Of a stretch of 64,000 nt of DNA, positions 1 to 8,397 are shown piece by piece. This DNA is from Bacteroidales bacterium. GTDB lineage: Bacteria; Bacteroidota; Bacteroidia; Bacteroidales; UBA1715. The translations under genes and the position numbers were made by a program. Position 1 is the stretch's first letter; each line of letters starts with the position of its first letter. A model generated the notes under the pieces. It did not search any database, was not told the DNA's origin, and worked only from the letters and a program-made list of their open reading frames with translations. The stretch is taken from contig JAKSTZ010000007.1 of NCBI GenBank assembly GCA_024402335.1, positions 25,800 through 89,799 on the forward strand. The letters run 5' to 3'.

Positions 1-247
1 TGTAGGTATATGTAGTGCGTTTTTCCCAAGCTTTGTCGAATTTCCTTGAAGCGTTTGGAAACGCAATCGTCTGAATTGAACCTTCTGTTTTGATTCTTTT
101 TATCAGCCATTTTAAGTCGGAGAACGATTTGCAGTCAGGAAGACAATAGCCAATATAAGTAGTGTTTTCATCAGCTTCGTCGATGATGCAAGGTTGTATT
201 CCTTCGGAGTGGATTTCCTGTAATATTAGTTGGTCGGTTGGTGTCAT
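1..247 (-). CDS. Hypothetical provirus protein, partial at left edge
   Basis: An ATG at 247 opens a minus-strand frame that runs 82 codons to the window edge without a stop, so the 3' end is missing. It starts MTPTDQLILQEIHSEG and contains one Cys pair (TCLPDC-like spacing is not a clear zinc knuckle). No domain is recognised. It lies downstream of the annexin-like gene on the same strand, separated by 153 bases, and is probably part of the late operon. Confidence 0.5.
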   Translation of the reverse strand, partial: MTPTDQLILQEIHSEGIQPCIIDEADENTTYIGYCLPDCKSFSDLKWLIKRIKTEGSIQTIAFPNASRKFDKAWEKRTTYTY

Positions 248-400
248 TTGTAAAATATTTCTATTTTTGCATTGTTATTATTCGCTGCTGCTGTTAGTAA
301 ACCAACGCTTTTTTTACTAATGGTTGTAAGAATTAAAAGAGGTTGGCAACTTTTAGACTAATTTGAACTTTATGTTAGTGGTCGTTAGTCAATAACATTT

Positions 401-901
401 TTAAAATTGTTTTGAAATCCCTTTTGCCCTTAATATTGAATTGATGTACTTCTCACGGTCGGAAGCACTGGAAATGTCGTCGTTTATCCACTGCGAAAGC
501 GTCATTCCGTCCCGTGAACTGAATTTTAGGATTATTAGGTTTACATCATCTTCGTTCATGCATTGTTGCCATACTTCCTTGATTTTTGTAAGGTTTGTTC
601 CCAATCCTTTCATTGCCGAGTAAAGCTTCTCCGCAAGAATCTTTGCCTCACTGTCCGATAGGGTGGCGTTCTTTATAGAGCCAGCTTCGTTCTTTGCGTC
701 CTGTCTGCTTTTCCATAGCTTGTATTGCTTGCGGATAACAAGACCGCCAACAACACAGCCGCCGAGCAACAATACGCCTTTGAAGAACTTTGAAACTCCG
801 TTAGATGCTTGTTGGACCAACTGTGGATTGTTTCTCAAAAGTTCGCCAGTGGCAATTATTGTTGCGGGGTTACCCAAACTATGTCTTTTCTTATTCTTCA
901 T
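401..901 (-). CDS. Membrane-anchored annexin-like provirus protein
   Basis: This 166-residue protein has a basic N-terminus, one glycine-rich membrane segment at about residues 40-57, and a C-terminal helical domain at about 84-162. The C-terminal domain has the signature of a single annexin repeat: an AMKGLGT turn at 96-102, then a segment like ILKFSSRDGMTLSQWI at 124-139, ending with an acidic Asp-Asp pair. Annexin repeats bind acidic lipids through calcium. Whether this one binds calcium cannot be told from sequence. Its ATG overlaps the stop of the upstream gene (TAATG at 901), so the two are translationally coupled. A role at the virion membrane is inferred. Confidence 0.6.
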   Translation of the reverse strand: MKNKKRHSLGNPATIIATGELLRNNPQLVQQASNGVSKFFKGVLLLGGCVVGGLVIRKQYKLWKSRQDAKNEAGSIKNATLSDSEAKILAEKLYSAMKGLGTNLTKIKEVWQQCMNEDDVNLIILKFSSRDGMTLSQWINDDISSASDREKYINSILRAKGISKQF

Positions 902-1077
902 TAGATGAATTTAAGAGCTGTTTTTACCAAACTTGGATTTTTAGCGACTGCGTTTAGAAGCTTTTGCAAGTCTTCGTGTGCAATATTGTTCACGGCGTTT
1001 TGAATGCCGTTTCCCAAGTTTTTCACTTCTGTTGCGGATTCCGCATTGATATTGATTTTCACGATGTATTGTGCCAT
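901..1077 (-). CDS. Small hypothetical provirus protein (58 aa)
   Basis: A 58-codon minus-strand frame from ATG 1077 to TAA 901, beginning MAQYIVKININAESATEV. It is supported by position: its stop codon overlaps the start of the annexin-like gene, and it follows the 86-residue gene by 14 bases. The first ten residues alternate like a beta strand and the rest is predicted helical. No family is recognised. It could be a small structural or assembly protein. Confidence 0.6.
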   Translation of the reverse strand: MAQYIVKININAESATEVKNLGNGIQNAVNNIAHEDLQKLLNAVAKNPSLVKTALKFI

Positions 1078-1091
1078 TTGTTTTGATTTGT

Positions 1092-1352
1092 TTATTGATG
1101 TTTAGTTTTCTTTAGTGATTCTATCTGTAGTTTAAGTTCTGCCTGTCCAGCTTTTAACTCTGCGTTTTCCTGTCGCAGTTCCGTGATTTCATTGATAAGT
1201 TCGTTGTTCTTGTCAACCAACATGTCGATGGTCTTCTGTAAGTCGTTTAACGTGTTGTTGTCACGAACACGACGGCTTACTATCCAAGTCGCAATACCAG
1301 TGATTGGGGAAAGTGCGATGCTGATGATCTGAATGATAGTTACTGCTTCCAT
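1092..1352 (-). CDS. Small membrane protein with coiled coil (holin-like)
   Basis: This 86-residue protein has one N-terminal hydrophobic segment (about residues 4-25) followed by a charged heptad-patterned coiled coil to the C-terminus (about 33-86, rich in Leu, Glu and Lys). The layout resembles small phage membrane proteins, including some holins, but it has only one membrane segment, so a vertex or membrane anchor role is equally possible. Its ATG overlaps the TAA of the upstream spike-like gene. Confidence 0.6.
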   Translation of the reverse strand: MEAVTIIQIISIALSPITGIATWIVSRRVRDNNTLNDLQKTIDMLVDKNNELINEITELRQENAELKAGQAELKLQIESLKKTKHQ

Positions 1353-2128
1353 TATCCTACGAGTTTTATGTATGGGAATCTGTTTACGAATGTGCCAGAT
1401 TGTTTATTTGCGATTGTGGTAAGTCCGCCTGGGTTGTAATACAATTTTGAGGACATCAGTTGTCGAATCGTTTGAAATTCTGCACTACAATCCTGTCCTG
1501 CCAATAAGCGAAAGTTATTTGCACTGGACCAAATTGCAATCTGGTAAAGCTTGTCGTTCGATAGGGTACAGGTGGTTGTATTTCCTTCCTTGTCTATGAA
1601 CGAGAAACGGATTGTTCCATACTTCGTAACCGTGTATTTATCGGTGTTGTAGAGCATGATGTCATTTTCGTCATAGATACCTATTTGTAATTTGTATTCC
1701 TTGGGAAAACTTGATGCGTATATAATGCATTCACTGAATTTTATAGGTGTAGGAATGGACATCCAAAAGATTACGCCTTGGTTGTCTTGTATGCCCGATG
1801 CAAGTTGAGAAAATTCGTCCCCTGTTTCCGAAGCCAATACGGGAAAGGTTTCCCAATGATGGTTGATGTTTGTAGAGCATGCTTCTGCAAGTTCTTTTGC
1901 CTCGGTAGCCAAAGCGTTGGCGGAATTATACGATTCCTGCATATAACGCAAGGTACGGGAAATGTCTTGAAAGTTATTGTTTGTCTGTGCCTTGAACGGC
2001 TCAACGGCAAGGGCAAGTTCATCTTTCGTAACATAGCCAGCATCGGCATTACTACCGACCATATCCATCTTTCCTGTAAATGGATTGAATTTAAGTTTTG
2101 TCTTTATGAAGTCGGAAATACTACTCAT
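1352..2128 (-). CDS. Putative receptor-binding/spike protein
   Basis: This 258-residue protein starts with a short anchor containing KLKFNPFTGKMDMVG. That N-terminal pattern is familiar from fibre or spike proteins of Bacteroidota phages. A helical, probably trimerising stretch follows (about residues 35-85), then a C-terminal beta-rich domain (about 100-258). The order anchor, helix, beta domain is that of a trimeric spike. It overlaps the upstream gene by 8 bases. Receptor binding is inferred from architecture only. Confidence 0.5.
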   Translation of the reverse strand: MSSISDFIKTKLKFNPFTGKMDMVGSNADAGYVTKDELALAVEPFKAQTNNNFQDISRTLRYMQESYNSANALATEAKELAEACSTNINHHWETFPVLASETGDEFSQLASGIQDNQGVIFWMSIPTPIKFSECIIYASSFPKEYKLQIGIYDENDIMLYNTDKYTVTKYGTIRFSFIDKEGNTTTCTLSNDKLYQIAIWSSANNFRLLAGQDCSAEFQTIRQLMSSKLYYNPGGLTTIANKQSGTFVNRFPYIKLVG

Positions 2129-3170
2129 TGATTATGGATTTTACTGCTTGGGTTATCAATGTTTTGTCATTTGCAAATGATTGCATCAAAGACCATAGTT
2201 CGTTGAACTCGCTTTCTTCAAGTGTATCGACAAATTTTCCGATAGCGTCGATGTATTCCGAGCGTGGGCTCACTGGTGTTACATCAACATTGGCATCGTT
2301 TGTTATTGTGGTTGTAGGTTGTTCGTCAGCTGATTTAAGCATGCTGACCATTTCCTCTTTGGAAACGCCAGCAAGTCCGCCAATAACATCTGCGTGTTTG
2401 ATTGCAAGATTTGTTCCCGCTTTTGTAAGAGCTGCTACAATGGAAGTTCCTAAAAGTGAAGACTCTGGTTTTAATTTGTTGAGTTCTTCAATTTCGTCAT
2501 TAAGTTCTTCAATCTTGTCTTCAAGCCCCTCGGTATATTTACGTTCGTTTTCAAGTTCTTTATTAAGATTTTCAACTTTAAATTCCAGTTTTGTTTTTGT
2601 GGAAATGAGTTCTTCTAACTTTTTGTCTTTTTCTGCTTGAATGAATTTGTTTTCCAAATTTCGTTCTCGTATAGCCATAACAGCACCGAAACCCTTAAAT
2701 TCATTTTGTGCAACTCCATCAAGATGTTCTTGGTCAAATCCCATCAAGCCAAGAACTTGATATATAGCATTGTTAAAACTTTCCTTTTGACTTAATATGG
2801 ACAAATCTGCTTTTTCTTTATTTGGACTTTCTGATTTATATATATAGACAGAGTGTCCGGGTCTAATTGTTATAGTCTTCTCCCATATTAGTTTAACATT
2901 ATTACTTGATTTTATTACACATCTAAAGCATAGATAATTGACATTACTTATTAAATTGTCTATTGCTTCGTTGAATGAAGCGATAATAGAGTCTCTGTCT
3001 TTTGCTCTGAAATTGTTTTCATCAAAATATGGACTTAATTCAGTGTCTATATTTTTTTTCATTGCAGTAATGACAACGTGTATTCCTTTTGAAGCATTTG
3101 TTTTAACTTGTTTCTTTGCTTCCTGAACAATCTCGTTTATTTCTTGTACGCTTAATTCTTTTTCTTCCAT
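2121..3170 (-). CDS. Coiled-coil provirus protein, unknown function
   Basis: This 349-residue protein has an N-terminal globular domain (about 1-165), a long coiled coil (about 170-235, Glu/Lys/Leu heptads), a short Gly/Ala-rich helical stretch (about 238-275), and a C-terminal helical tail rich in acidic residues. No enzymatic motif is seen. It ends with TAG, which overlaps the ATG of the spike-like gene. Possible roles are a scaffold, stalk or adaptor that joins the spike to the shell. Confidence 0.6.
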   Translation of the reverse strand: MEEKELSVQEINEIVQEAKKQVKTNASKGIHVVITAMKKNIDTELSPYFDENNFRAKDRDSIIASFNEAIDNLISNVNYLCFRCVIKSSNNVKLIWEKTITIRPGHSVYIYKSESPNKEKADLSILSQKESFNNAIYQVLGLMGFDQEHLDGVAQNEFKGFGAVMAIRERNLENKFIQAEKDKKLEELISTKTKLEFKVENLNKELENERKYTEGLEDKIEELNDEIEELNKLKPESSLLGTSIVAALTKAGTNLAIKHADVIGGLAGVSKEEMVSMLKSADEQPTTTITNDANVDVTPVSPRSEYIDAIGKFVDTLEESEFNELWSLMQSFANDKTLITQAVKSIINE

Positions 3171-3178
3171 AACCTGTA

Positions 3179-3544
3179 TTATTTAGTTTGAGTAATCGGT
3201 GTTATTTTGATAAAATCAAGACGGTACGACGGTATGTTGTCATGCTTTGTACGTGTCTTGATTATGAGATAGTTCTTGAATAGTTTTATGATGGATGTGC
3301 CGAATTGCGACAATTCCCTTTGTGTGCATTGCACGGATTCGGTAGGGGATATTAGTTCCAATTCCGTATCGTCGGACATAAGGTCGTTGTTTCCGATGCG
3401 TATGCCCGTAAGGATATAGCTTTCGTTTCCCAGCTGGTACACATTTAAAGCTTCCGACACCGTGATGCTCATTGGTGTGGCAACCGTATCAAAGCCCATT
3501 CTGTGCCATCTTTCTTCTTCCTCTTGTACGATTCTACTTATCAT
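3179..3544 (-). CDS. Small beta-rich provirus protein (121 aa)
   Basis: A 121-residue protein that begins MISRIVQEEEERWHRMGF and continues as alternating hydrophobic strands without a membrane segment. It overlaps the upstream 163-residue gene by 11 bases and lies 8 bases before the coiled-coil gene. Compact beta proteins of this size beside a capsid gene often form vertex or cement subunits, but no homology is recognised. Confidence 0.55.
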   Translation of the reverse strand: MISRIVQEEEERWHRMGFDTVATPMSITVSEALNVYQLGNESYILTGIRIGNNDLMSDDTELELISPTESVQCTQRELSQFGTSIIKLFKNYLIIKTRTKHDNIPSYRLDFIKITPITQTK

Positions 3545-4025
3545 ATTCCAAATAGATTTTTACGGTGTATGCGTTTTTTCTTGGCTCGTTGTAGCTGTAG
3601 TATAAATCACCAGTTACGAATGGTGTTTCTTCTTTTTCCTCGATTGTGATTGTAAGTGACGAACCGCCTTGAATCTTCACTTGTTCGGAAAAATCAACCT
3701 TGTTGCTTGCGTATGATTTCTGTCGTAAATCCCTCACGGAATACAACGGTGATCCAGCTACGATTACATCTGTCTTGTTCATGCAAAGCGAGACGGAGCC
3801 GATTTGCGGAGTAAGCAATTCCTTCTTTACGGAAACGCCTTCTTCTTCGGTTTCAAGATGTCCCATCTTTGTCTGCGAATCCAATACCGCAAAGGCACAA
3901 AAGCTCTTTATCGCCTTGATTTTTGCAGGAATGGTGATGGTTTTCTGGAACACGTCACCGAAGGTGAAGTTGTCGCCAGAATTAGCCAAACGGTCAGGTA
4001 CTGATATTTCCGTGATGTAGAGCAT
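3534..4025 (-). CDS. Beta-rich provirus protein (163 aa), possible minor capsid protein
   Basis: A 163-residue protein dominated by short beta strands (for example the ILYITEISVP-type start and a TVKIYLEYDK end). It has no membrane segment or catalytic motif. The stop is TAG at 3534-3536, inside the next gene. With its neighbours at 4027 and 3179 it forms a run of three small beta-rich proteins, which would suit penton or vertex components. Function is inferred from size, composition and neighbourhood. Confidence 0.55.
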   Translation of the reverse strand: MLYITEISVPDRLANSGDNFTFGDVFQKTITIPAKIKAIKSFCAFAVLDSQTKMGHLETEEEGVSVKKELLTPQIGSVSLCMNKTDVIVAGSPLYSVRDLRQKSYASNKVDFSEQVKIQGGSSLTITIEEKEETPFVTGDLYYSYNEPRKNAYTVKIYLEYDK

Positions 4026-4026
4026 A

Positions 4027-4389
4027 CTATTCGTTTTCTAATACCACATAGAAATTCAACTTAACGTCAGAAGTTCCGTTATTTGTGATTGTGAGGTCAA
4101 GCTCCGATGAACGGGCGGGAATGTTGTCCTTCGAGAAATCGTAGATGGCATCTTTCAACGCTACGCTTCCGTCGAAGGTTATGATGGATGCATCCGTTCC
4201 GTTCGGAAGGATTTCGTTCTGTGCGATTTTTAGGAACAACGATACCTGTGAAAGATTGGTCGTTGCGGAAAACGGTACGATGAACGCACCAGTGCATTTG
4301 GAGAAATTCTCCTTCAAAAGTTCGGACAGTACGGTTTGTCCGCCTGCTGGTACTTCTATTTCACGCCATATCTGAAAACTTTTTTTCAT
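4027..4389 (-). CDS. Small beta-rich provirus protein (120 aa), possible vertex protein
   Basis: A 120-residue protein with a probable single beta-sandwich: strand-forming segments and small loops, ending in KLNFYVVLENE. Its ATG overlaps the stop of the 318-residue gene at 4389 (TAATG), and it ends one base before the next gene, so all are probably translated together. A single jelly-roll vertex protein is one reading. No sequence family is recognised. Confidence 0.55.
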   Translation of the reverse strand: MKKSFQIWREIEVPAGGQTVLSELLKENFSKCTGAFIVPFSATTNLSQVSLFLKIAQNEILPNGTDASIITFDGSVALKDAIYDFSKDNIPARSSELDLTITNNGTSDVKLNFYVVLENE

Positions 4390-5345
4390 TAGCTTACTTT
4401 TTTATAGATGAATAAAACATAGATGTCGTAGTTAGAGACTTCGATTTCTTTTGCCGTTGTCGTTTCTTGGTCGTTTCTTGTAACACAGAATGAGATGTTT
4501 CGTCTTAACGGTGTCTCGAACTTGTGTAACGCCTTGCGGAACGGTATCTTTTCGTTTGCGGAGAAAAGACTTAAATCCGTATATGGAGGAAAAACCTCGT
4601 TGTCGCTTCCCGAAATCGTGAATGCTACACGCATATCCGCATTTATAATCCTGTCGATGCCGTTAGCCGTCATTATTGGATATGCGAACATTTCGATCGG
4701 TTCATGGTCGAAAATGAACTGGAACTCCTTGTCGAAGGTGAGTTCGCCGTTGGAGTTGTTCGAGATGTATTTCTTTACTTCCGTGTATTCTATGGTCGTG
4801 GTTTCCTGACCATTGAAAGTGTATCGTTTTCTATAGTAGGTTATGCCGTTGATTGTAAGTTCGTCGGCAGGTGTTTCGCCTTCCGCACACGATGCGTCGA
4901 GCATTTTGAAGGCATCGTTCAGGGCCTTTCGTGCTTCTTCTCCTGTAAGTTGTCCTTTTAGTCGAAGTAGCTTTGTTTCAACGAAGTCAAATCCCTCGCT
5001 TTCGTCAATTTCCTTGTCGGAGCAGACGAACACGATGTTGAAGTCGTTGTTTTGTATTCCGGAAATCTGTATTTCCGAGATGTCCACATTCATATTGACC
5101 TTCAACGCAACGTCTTCCCAACGGTGCTTACGGTTTCCGTATGGTTGGGTGGTCATAAAGGGCAGGATGATAAGGTCTCGGCATATCTGCTTTCCGTCTA
5201 TTATGATAGAAATCCTGTCAAGGTTTCTTTTGTACCCGAACAGCGAATCATTCTTGCTCTCGAAGAACAAGGCACGGATTGACTTCACGCCGAAAGGAGT
5301 GTTTGTCGATAGATAGTTTGCTTCGCTTGGTACTGTAAAAAACAT
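4389..5345 (-). CDS. Beta-rich 318-residue provirus protein, candidate capsid protein
   Basis: A 318-residue soluble protein of mostly beta strands with no membrane segment. It starts MFFTVPSEANYLSTN and contains many aromatic residues. The length is right for a double jelly-roll capsid protein (usually about 260-400 residues), and it lies beside small beta proteins that could be vertices. It follows a strong terminator after the 208-residue gene, so it may be made at a different level. It could instead be a minor capsid or spike-base protein. A structure prediction would decide. Confidence 0.5.
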   Translation of the reverse strand: MFFTVPSEANYLSTNTPFGVKSIRALFFESKNDSLFGYKRNLDRISIIIDGKQICRDLIILPFMTTQPYGNRKHRWEDVALKVNMNVDISEIQISGIQNNDFNIVFVCSDKEIDESEGFDFVETKLLRLKGQLTGEEARKALNDAFKMLDASCAEGETPADELTINGITYYRKRYTFNGQETTTIEYTEVKKYISNNSNGELTFDKEFQFIFDHEPIEMFAYPIMTANGIDRIINADMRVAFTISGSDNEVFPPYTDLSLFSANEKIPFRKALHKFETPLRRNISFCVTRNDQETTTAKEIEVSNYDIYVLFIYKKVS

Positions 5346-5358
5346 GGTTGTAGGAATT

Positions 5359-5396
5359 AAAAAAGGACGGCTGTGATGCTGTTTACACAGCCGTCC
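5359..5396 (-). terminator. Intrinsic terminator after the 208-residue gene
   Basis: A perfect 11-bp stem (5365-5375 with 5386-5396, GGACGGCTGTG) closes a 10-base loop. On the minus strand it is followed by a run of T (5359-5364). It sits inside an otherwise unbroken late operon, directly downstream of the 208-residue gene. Confidence 0.85.
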
Positions 5397-5419
5397 GAGT
5401 CAGGTAATGTGGTTATGGA

Positions 5420-6046
5420 CTAAGCCTTGTTAGTCTTTACGCAGTGGAACACGATGCGTATAGCAGTGTTGGCTGCGACATTGTTGTCCGCACTGTTAGC
5501 GGCAGGGAGGTACAATGTTGGAATAATGTCTGTCAATGGTTGGAACACCTTCGGACAGTCGAACACGTAGTAGCCTGCAAGTTTGTTGTCCTTGCCGTCG
5601 TGGTTGAAGATTGCGTTTGATGAACGAGGGAACAAGATTTTATCGCCTTGTTTGATTTCCAATTCGCCGTTAGCCGTGTTTTTGTTGATTTTGCCAAAGT
5701 CGGCTTTCAATACGTCAGCTTCCGTTGCACATTCTTCCGTTGATTCAAGCAATTGCATACCTTTCACGAAAGCGTATGTGTTTGCCTCCAACTTACGGTT
5801 GTTGATGTTTGTGACACCGACTTTCTTTGTGTCTGCCGACTGCATCAATTCGATTGTAGTGTCCGCACCGATAAGGCGAGTTGCATACAATGCGTAATCG
5901 ACTGTGTGTACTGTACCAGCCAACAAGGCTTTCGCCAAGTTTGGCTCCAATACTTTCATACGGGCTTCGAATTCCGATTTGCCTGTACTGATTGTTGTGC
6001 CGATGAATGGGTTTCGGCGTACTTTGTTTTCTGTCATATCTGCCAT
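5420..6046 (-). CDS. Candidate major structural protein (208 aa)
   Basis: A 208-residue soluble protein starting MADMTENKVRRNPFIG, with an N-terminal helical part (about 20-90) and a C-terminal beta-rich part. The gene has its own strong terminator and a 25-base spacer after the hydrophobic-protein gene. A private terminator inside a late operon is typical of a very highly expressed structural protein. That makes this gene and the 318-residue gene the two candidates for the major capsid protein. No homology is recognised. Confidence 0.5.
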   Translation of the reverse strand: MADMTENKVRRNPFIGTTISTGKSEFEARMKVLEPNLAKALLAGTVHTVDYALYATRLIGADTTIELMQSADTKKVGVTNINNRKLEANTYAFVKGMQLLESTEECATEADVLKADFGKINKNTANGELEIKQGDKILFPRSSNAIFNHDGKDNKLAGYYVFDCPKVFQPLTDIIPTLYLPAANSADNNVAANTAIRIVFHCVKTNKA

Positions 6047-6071
6047 GATTATTTAGTTTTTTAGTTTTTGT

Positions 6072-6596
6072 TTATAAAAGGACTTTAGCTTCTCCTACGG
6101 TTTCGTCGTCAACTCCAGCGAAATCAACATCCGATTCTACATCACCGAACTTGTCGTTGTAAGTAGTTTCTTGTTGGTTTTGTGATGGAAGTTCATCGAA
6201 CAAGATTTTGTCAGAGCCTACGCCTGGAATCATAGGTTCATCGTTAGTTCCCGAAAGAGAGATTTTGTTTTCGCCAAGAGCGGAGTTTATTAAGTTAGCA
6301 CCACCAGCAGCACCGATACCTAAGGCAACGGTTTTTAGGTTTTCGTTCTTGCAAAGAGCGTGTGCAGCCATACCGACTCCGACCACGATTGCAGGTGTTG
6401 TGAACTTCGATGTAGTGCCGTCAAGACCTAAAAGGTCAGTACCAGAAACCGCATCTTTTTTAGCGATGAATTTGTTGATTAACGAACCTGCCGCAATACC
6501 AGCCACAAGTGCCAAGCCTTTCTTGGCATAGTTGGTAACGCCAGTCGTGTTGAATCCCGCAAGTGCGGAACTTCTGTGCTTTCTTCTTTTTGCCAT
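6072..6596 (-). CDS. Small glycine/alanine-rich membrane protein
   Basis: A 174-residue protein with a very basic N-terminus (MAKRRKHRSS), then two glycine/alanine-rich hydrophobic segments at about residues 28-45 and 65-105, and an acidic, Asp-rich C-terminal tail (about 135-174). The pattern resembles small internal membrane proteins of membrane-containing phages. No enzymatic motif is seen. It lies between the muralytic membrane protein and the candidate capsid gene, in keeping with a virion-membrane role. Confidence 0.55.
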   Translation of the reverse strand: MAKRRKHRSSALAGFNTTGVTNYAKKGLALVAGIAAGSLINKFIAKKDAVSGTDLLGLDGTTSKFTTPAIVVGVGMAAHALCKNENLKTVALGIGAAGGANLINSALGENKISLSGTNDEPMIPGVGSDKILFDELPSQNQQETTYNDKFGDVESDVDFAGVDDETVGEAKVLL

Positions 6597-6612
6597 AATT
6601 ATTGATATTTGG

Positions 6613-8397
6613 TTATTGTAAATTCAATACTTTCATTTTTGCTCGTAGTTGTTTTGTTTTTCTACGTTTTCGTCTTCCGACTCCCGAAAGACCTTTTGCG
6701 GAGGATGAAGTTTTACCTCTTTTTGAGAAGGCTTTGTACAATAGGAGTCCGCCACCGACAACGCCTAAAGCGATAGCTCCGTATTTAATTACCTTCTTTG
6801 ATTTTTCTGTTAGTGTCATACCTTTTTTATTTGAATTGTTTCCTGTGATTTTCGTGAACATTTCCTGCGAACAGGTAGTTACTCCGTATAGGTTTTTCAA
6901 TGCGGATTCTGTGTCGTCTCCGAAATATCCGTCAGCCGTTACGCCGAGCTTTGATTGGAGTGTTTTTGTGTATTCCCCCTTCATACCTTTTGCAAGTGGA
7001 AATGATTCTGCTGTGTATGTCATTGCTATTTTAGATTGTGTGTTGGTTATTGCTTCTTTTACGTTCTCCTTTGCTACGGTCACGGTGTCTTTTGCTTTCT
7101 CTACGACTTTGTTTTTTACATTGGATGCCACAGTCTTTATGGTTTCTTTAACTGTTCCGTTTGCGAAGATGTTTTTTAGTTTTGCGATAATTCCAGTAAG
7201 AATACCGCCAGCCGAAGCTGTTCCGCTTGCAATAGTTGCCGTAGCAACAACTCCCAAACCTTCTAGAGTTATATAACCGTTGTCAATCAGTCCAAGAAGT
7301 CCTTGCACAGTTGTTTCTTTTACTTCCGAGTAGGTTACATTTGGGTCGTCGGATGCAGTTGCACCTTTGCTTTTCAACTCCTTCTCGTCCTCATCGTACA
7401 TTTTTGAGATCTGCGACCTGTTTTTCAAAGCCTGTTCCTTCAAAATGTTTTTGTCAAAGGAGTCCGTTCCTTTCCAGACTTTTTTTGAGCCTTTTTCAAG
7501 GTAGGTTTTCAGTTTAGACTCGCTTCCGCCAATCTTCGTAAATGATTTTACGAGCGTGTTGTAACATTCTTTCGACTTGCTCCATTGTGTGGAAGTTATG
7601 CCGAGTTTTAATGCTTCGTTTTCGCTTTTTGTTGCAGGGTATAGGCGTTCTGCCATTTTGAACATATTTAGCGAACACACCATTAGAATGACGGCTCTTG
7701 TAACAAGCGTAATCGGGTTGTATTTGATTACAAGTTTTACAAGTTTTTTTGTGGCTTTCTTTACAGCTGTGGCGACTTTCTTTGTTGCTTGTTTGGTTGC
7801 TGTTGCTACTTTTTGAGTTGCTTTCTTTGCCGTGGTTTTTATTGCCGTATTAAGCTTCTTTACGTTATTGAAGAAACCTTTTTTCGTGTTCTTTGTCTTG
7901 CTTGCCTTAACCTTTCCAAGGTCGGTCATAACCGAGCCGATGTACTCGTAGTCTTCTGGCGAATCCACATCACCGAAAGTGATTTCATCATCGTCGTCGG
8001 CAAAGCCTATGTTTATTGACTTGTTGGCAATAAGTCGTTCCTCTTCACGAGCCATATTTTCAAGGGCAAGCTCACGATTACCGTTGTCCCAGTTTTTTAG
8101 AACAAACCCTAACATTTGTGAAAAAAGTTGTGGCTTTTGATATCCGTTTATTGCCTGTGGGTATCTGTCGGCAACTCGTTTAGTACGCACAAGATATGTG
8201 TGCAGGCGTTCCTCGTCGGATGAAGTGTTTATGCCATTGATTCCTTCCAAATCGTCTCCATTGATAATGGAATTGATGTCATCAATAATGTCATTGTCGA
8301 ATCCGTTTAGAACGGTATCAATCACATTTTCCTTCATCGAATTGCGTTCGGTGTCGATGCCGTCGAGAAATTGTATGTCTATTCCTGATATTGCCAT
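6613..8397 (-). CDS. Membrane protein with peptidoglycan-binding domain
   Basis: A 594-residue protein starting MAISGIDIQFLDGID. The start at 8397 was chosen because its ATG overlaps the stop of the upstream gene (TAATG). The N-terminal third is acidic. A Lys/Ala/Thr-rich amphipathic helix (about 180-220) precedes a hydrophobic segment (about 222-244). Further hydrophobic, Gly-rich stretches occur near 375-400. At about 465-507 there is a PG_binding_1-type domain with the GVTADGYFGDDTESAL pattern, and a C-terminal membrane segment lies at 532-554 followed by basic residues. It probably docks the virion membrane onto the cell wall during entry or exit. No catalytic site is seen. Confidence 0.65.
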   Translation of the reverse strand: MAISGIDIQFLDGIDTERNSMKENVIDTVLNGFDNDIIDDINSIINGDDLEGINGINTSSDEERLHTYLVRTKRVADRYPQAINGYQKPQLFSQMLGFVLKNWDNGNRELALENMAREEERLIANKSINIGFADDDDEITFGDVDSPEDYEYIGSVMTDLGKVKASKTKNTKKGFFNNVKKLNTAIKTTAKKATQKVATATKQATKKVATAVKKATKKLVKLVIKYNPITLVTRAVILMVCSLNMFKMAERLYPATKSENEALKLGITSTQWSKSKECYNTLVKSFTKIGGSESKLKTYLEKGSKKVWKGTDSFDKNILKEQALKNRSQISKMYDEDEKELKSKGATASDDPNVTYSEVKETTVQGLLGLIDNGYITLEGLGVVATATIASGTASAGGILTGIIAKLKNIFANGTVKETIKTVASNVKNKVVEKAKDTVTVAKENVKEAITNTQSKIAMTYTAESFPLAKGMKGEYTKTLQSKLGVTADGYFGDDTESALKNLYGVTTCSQEMFTKITGNNSNKKGMTLTEKSKKVIKYGAIALGVVGGGLLLYKAFSKRGKTSSSAKGLSGVGRRKRRKTKQLRAKMKVLNLQ

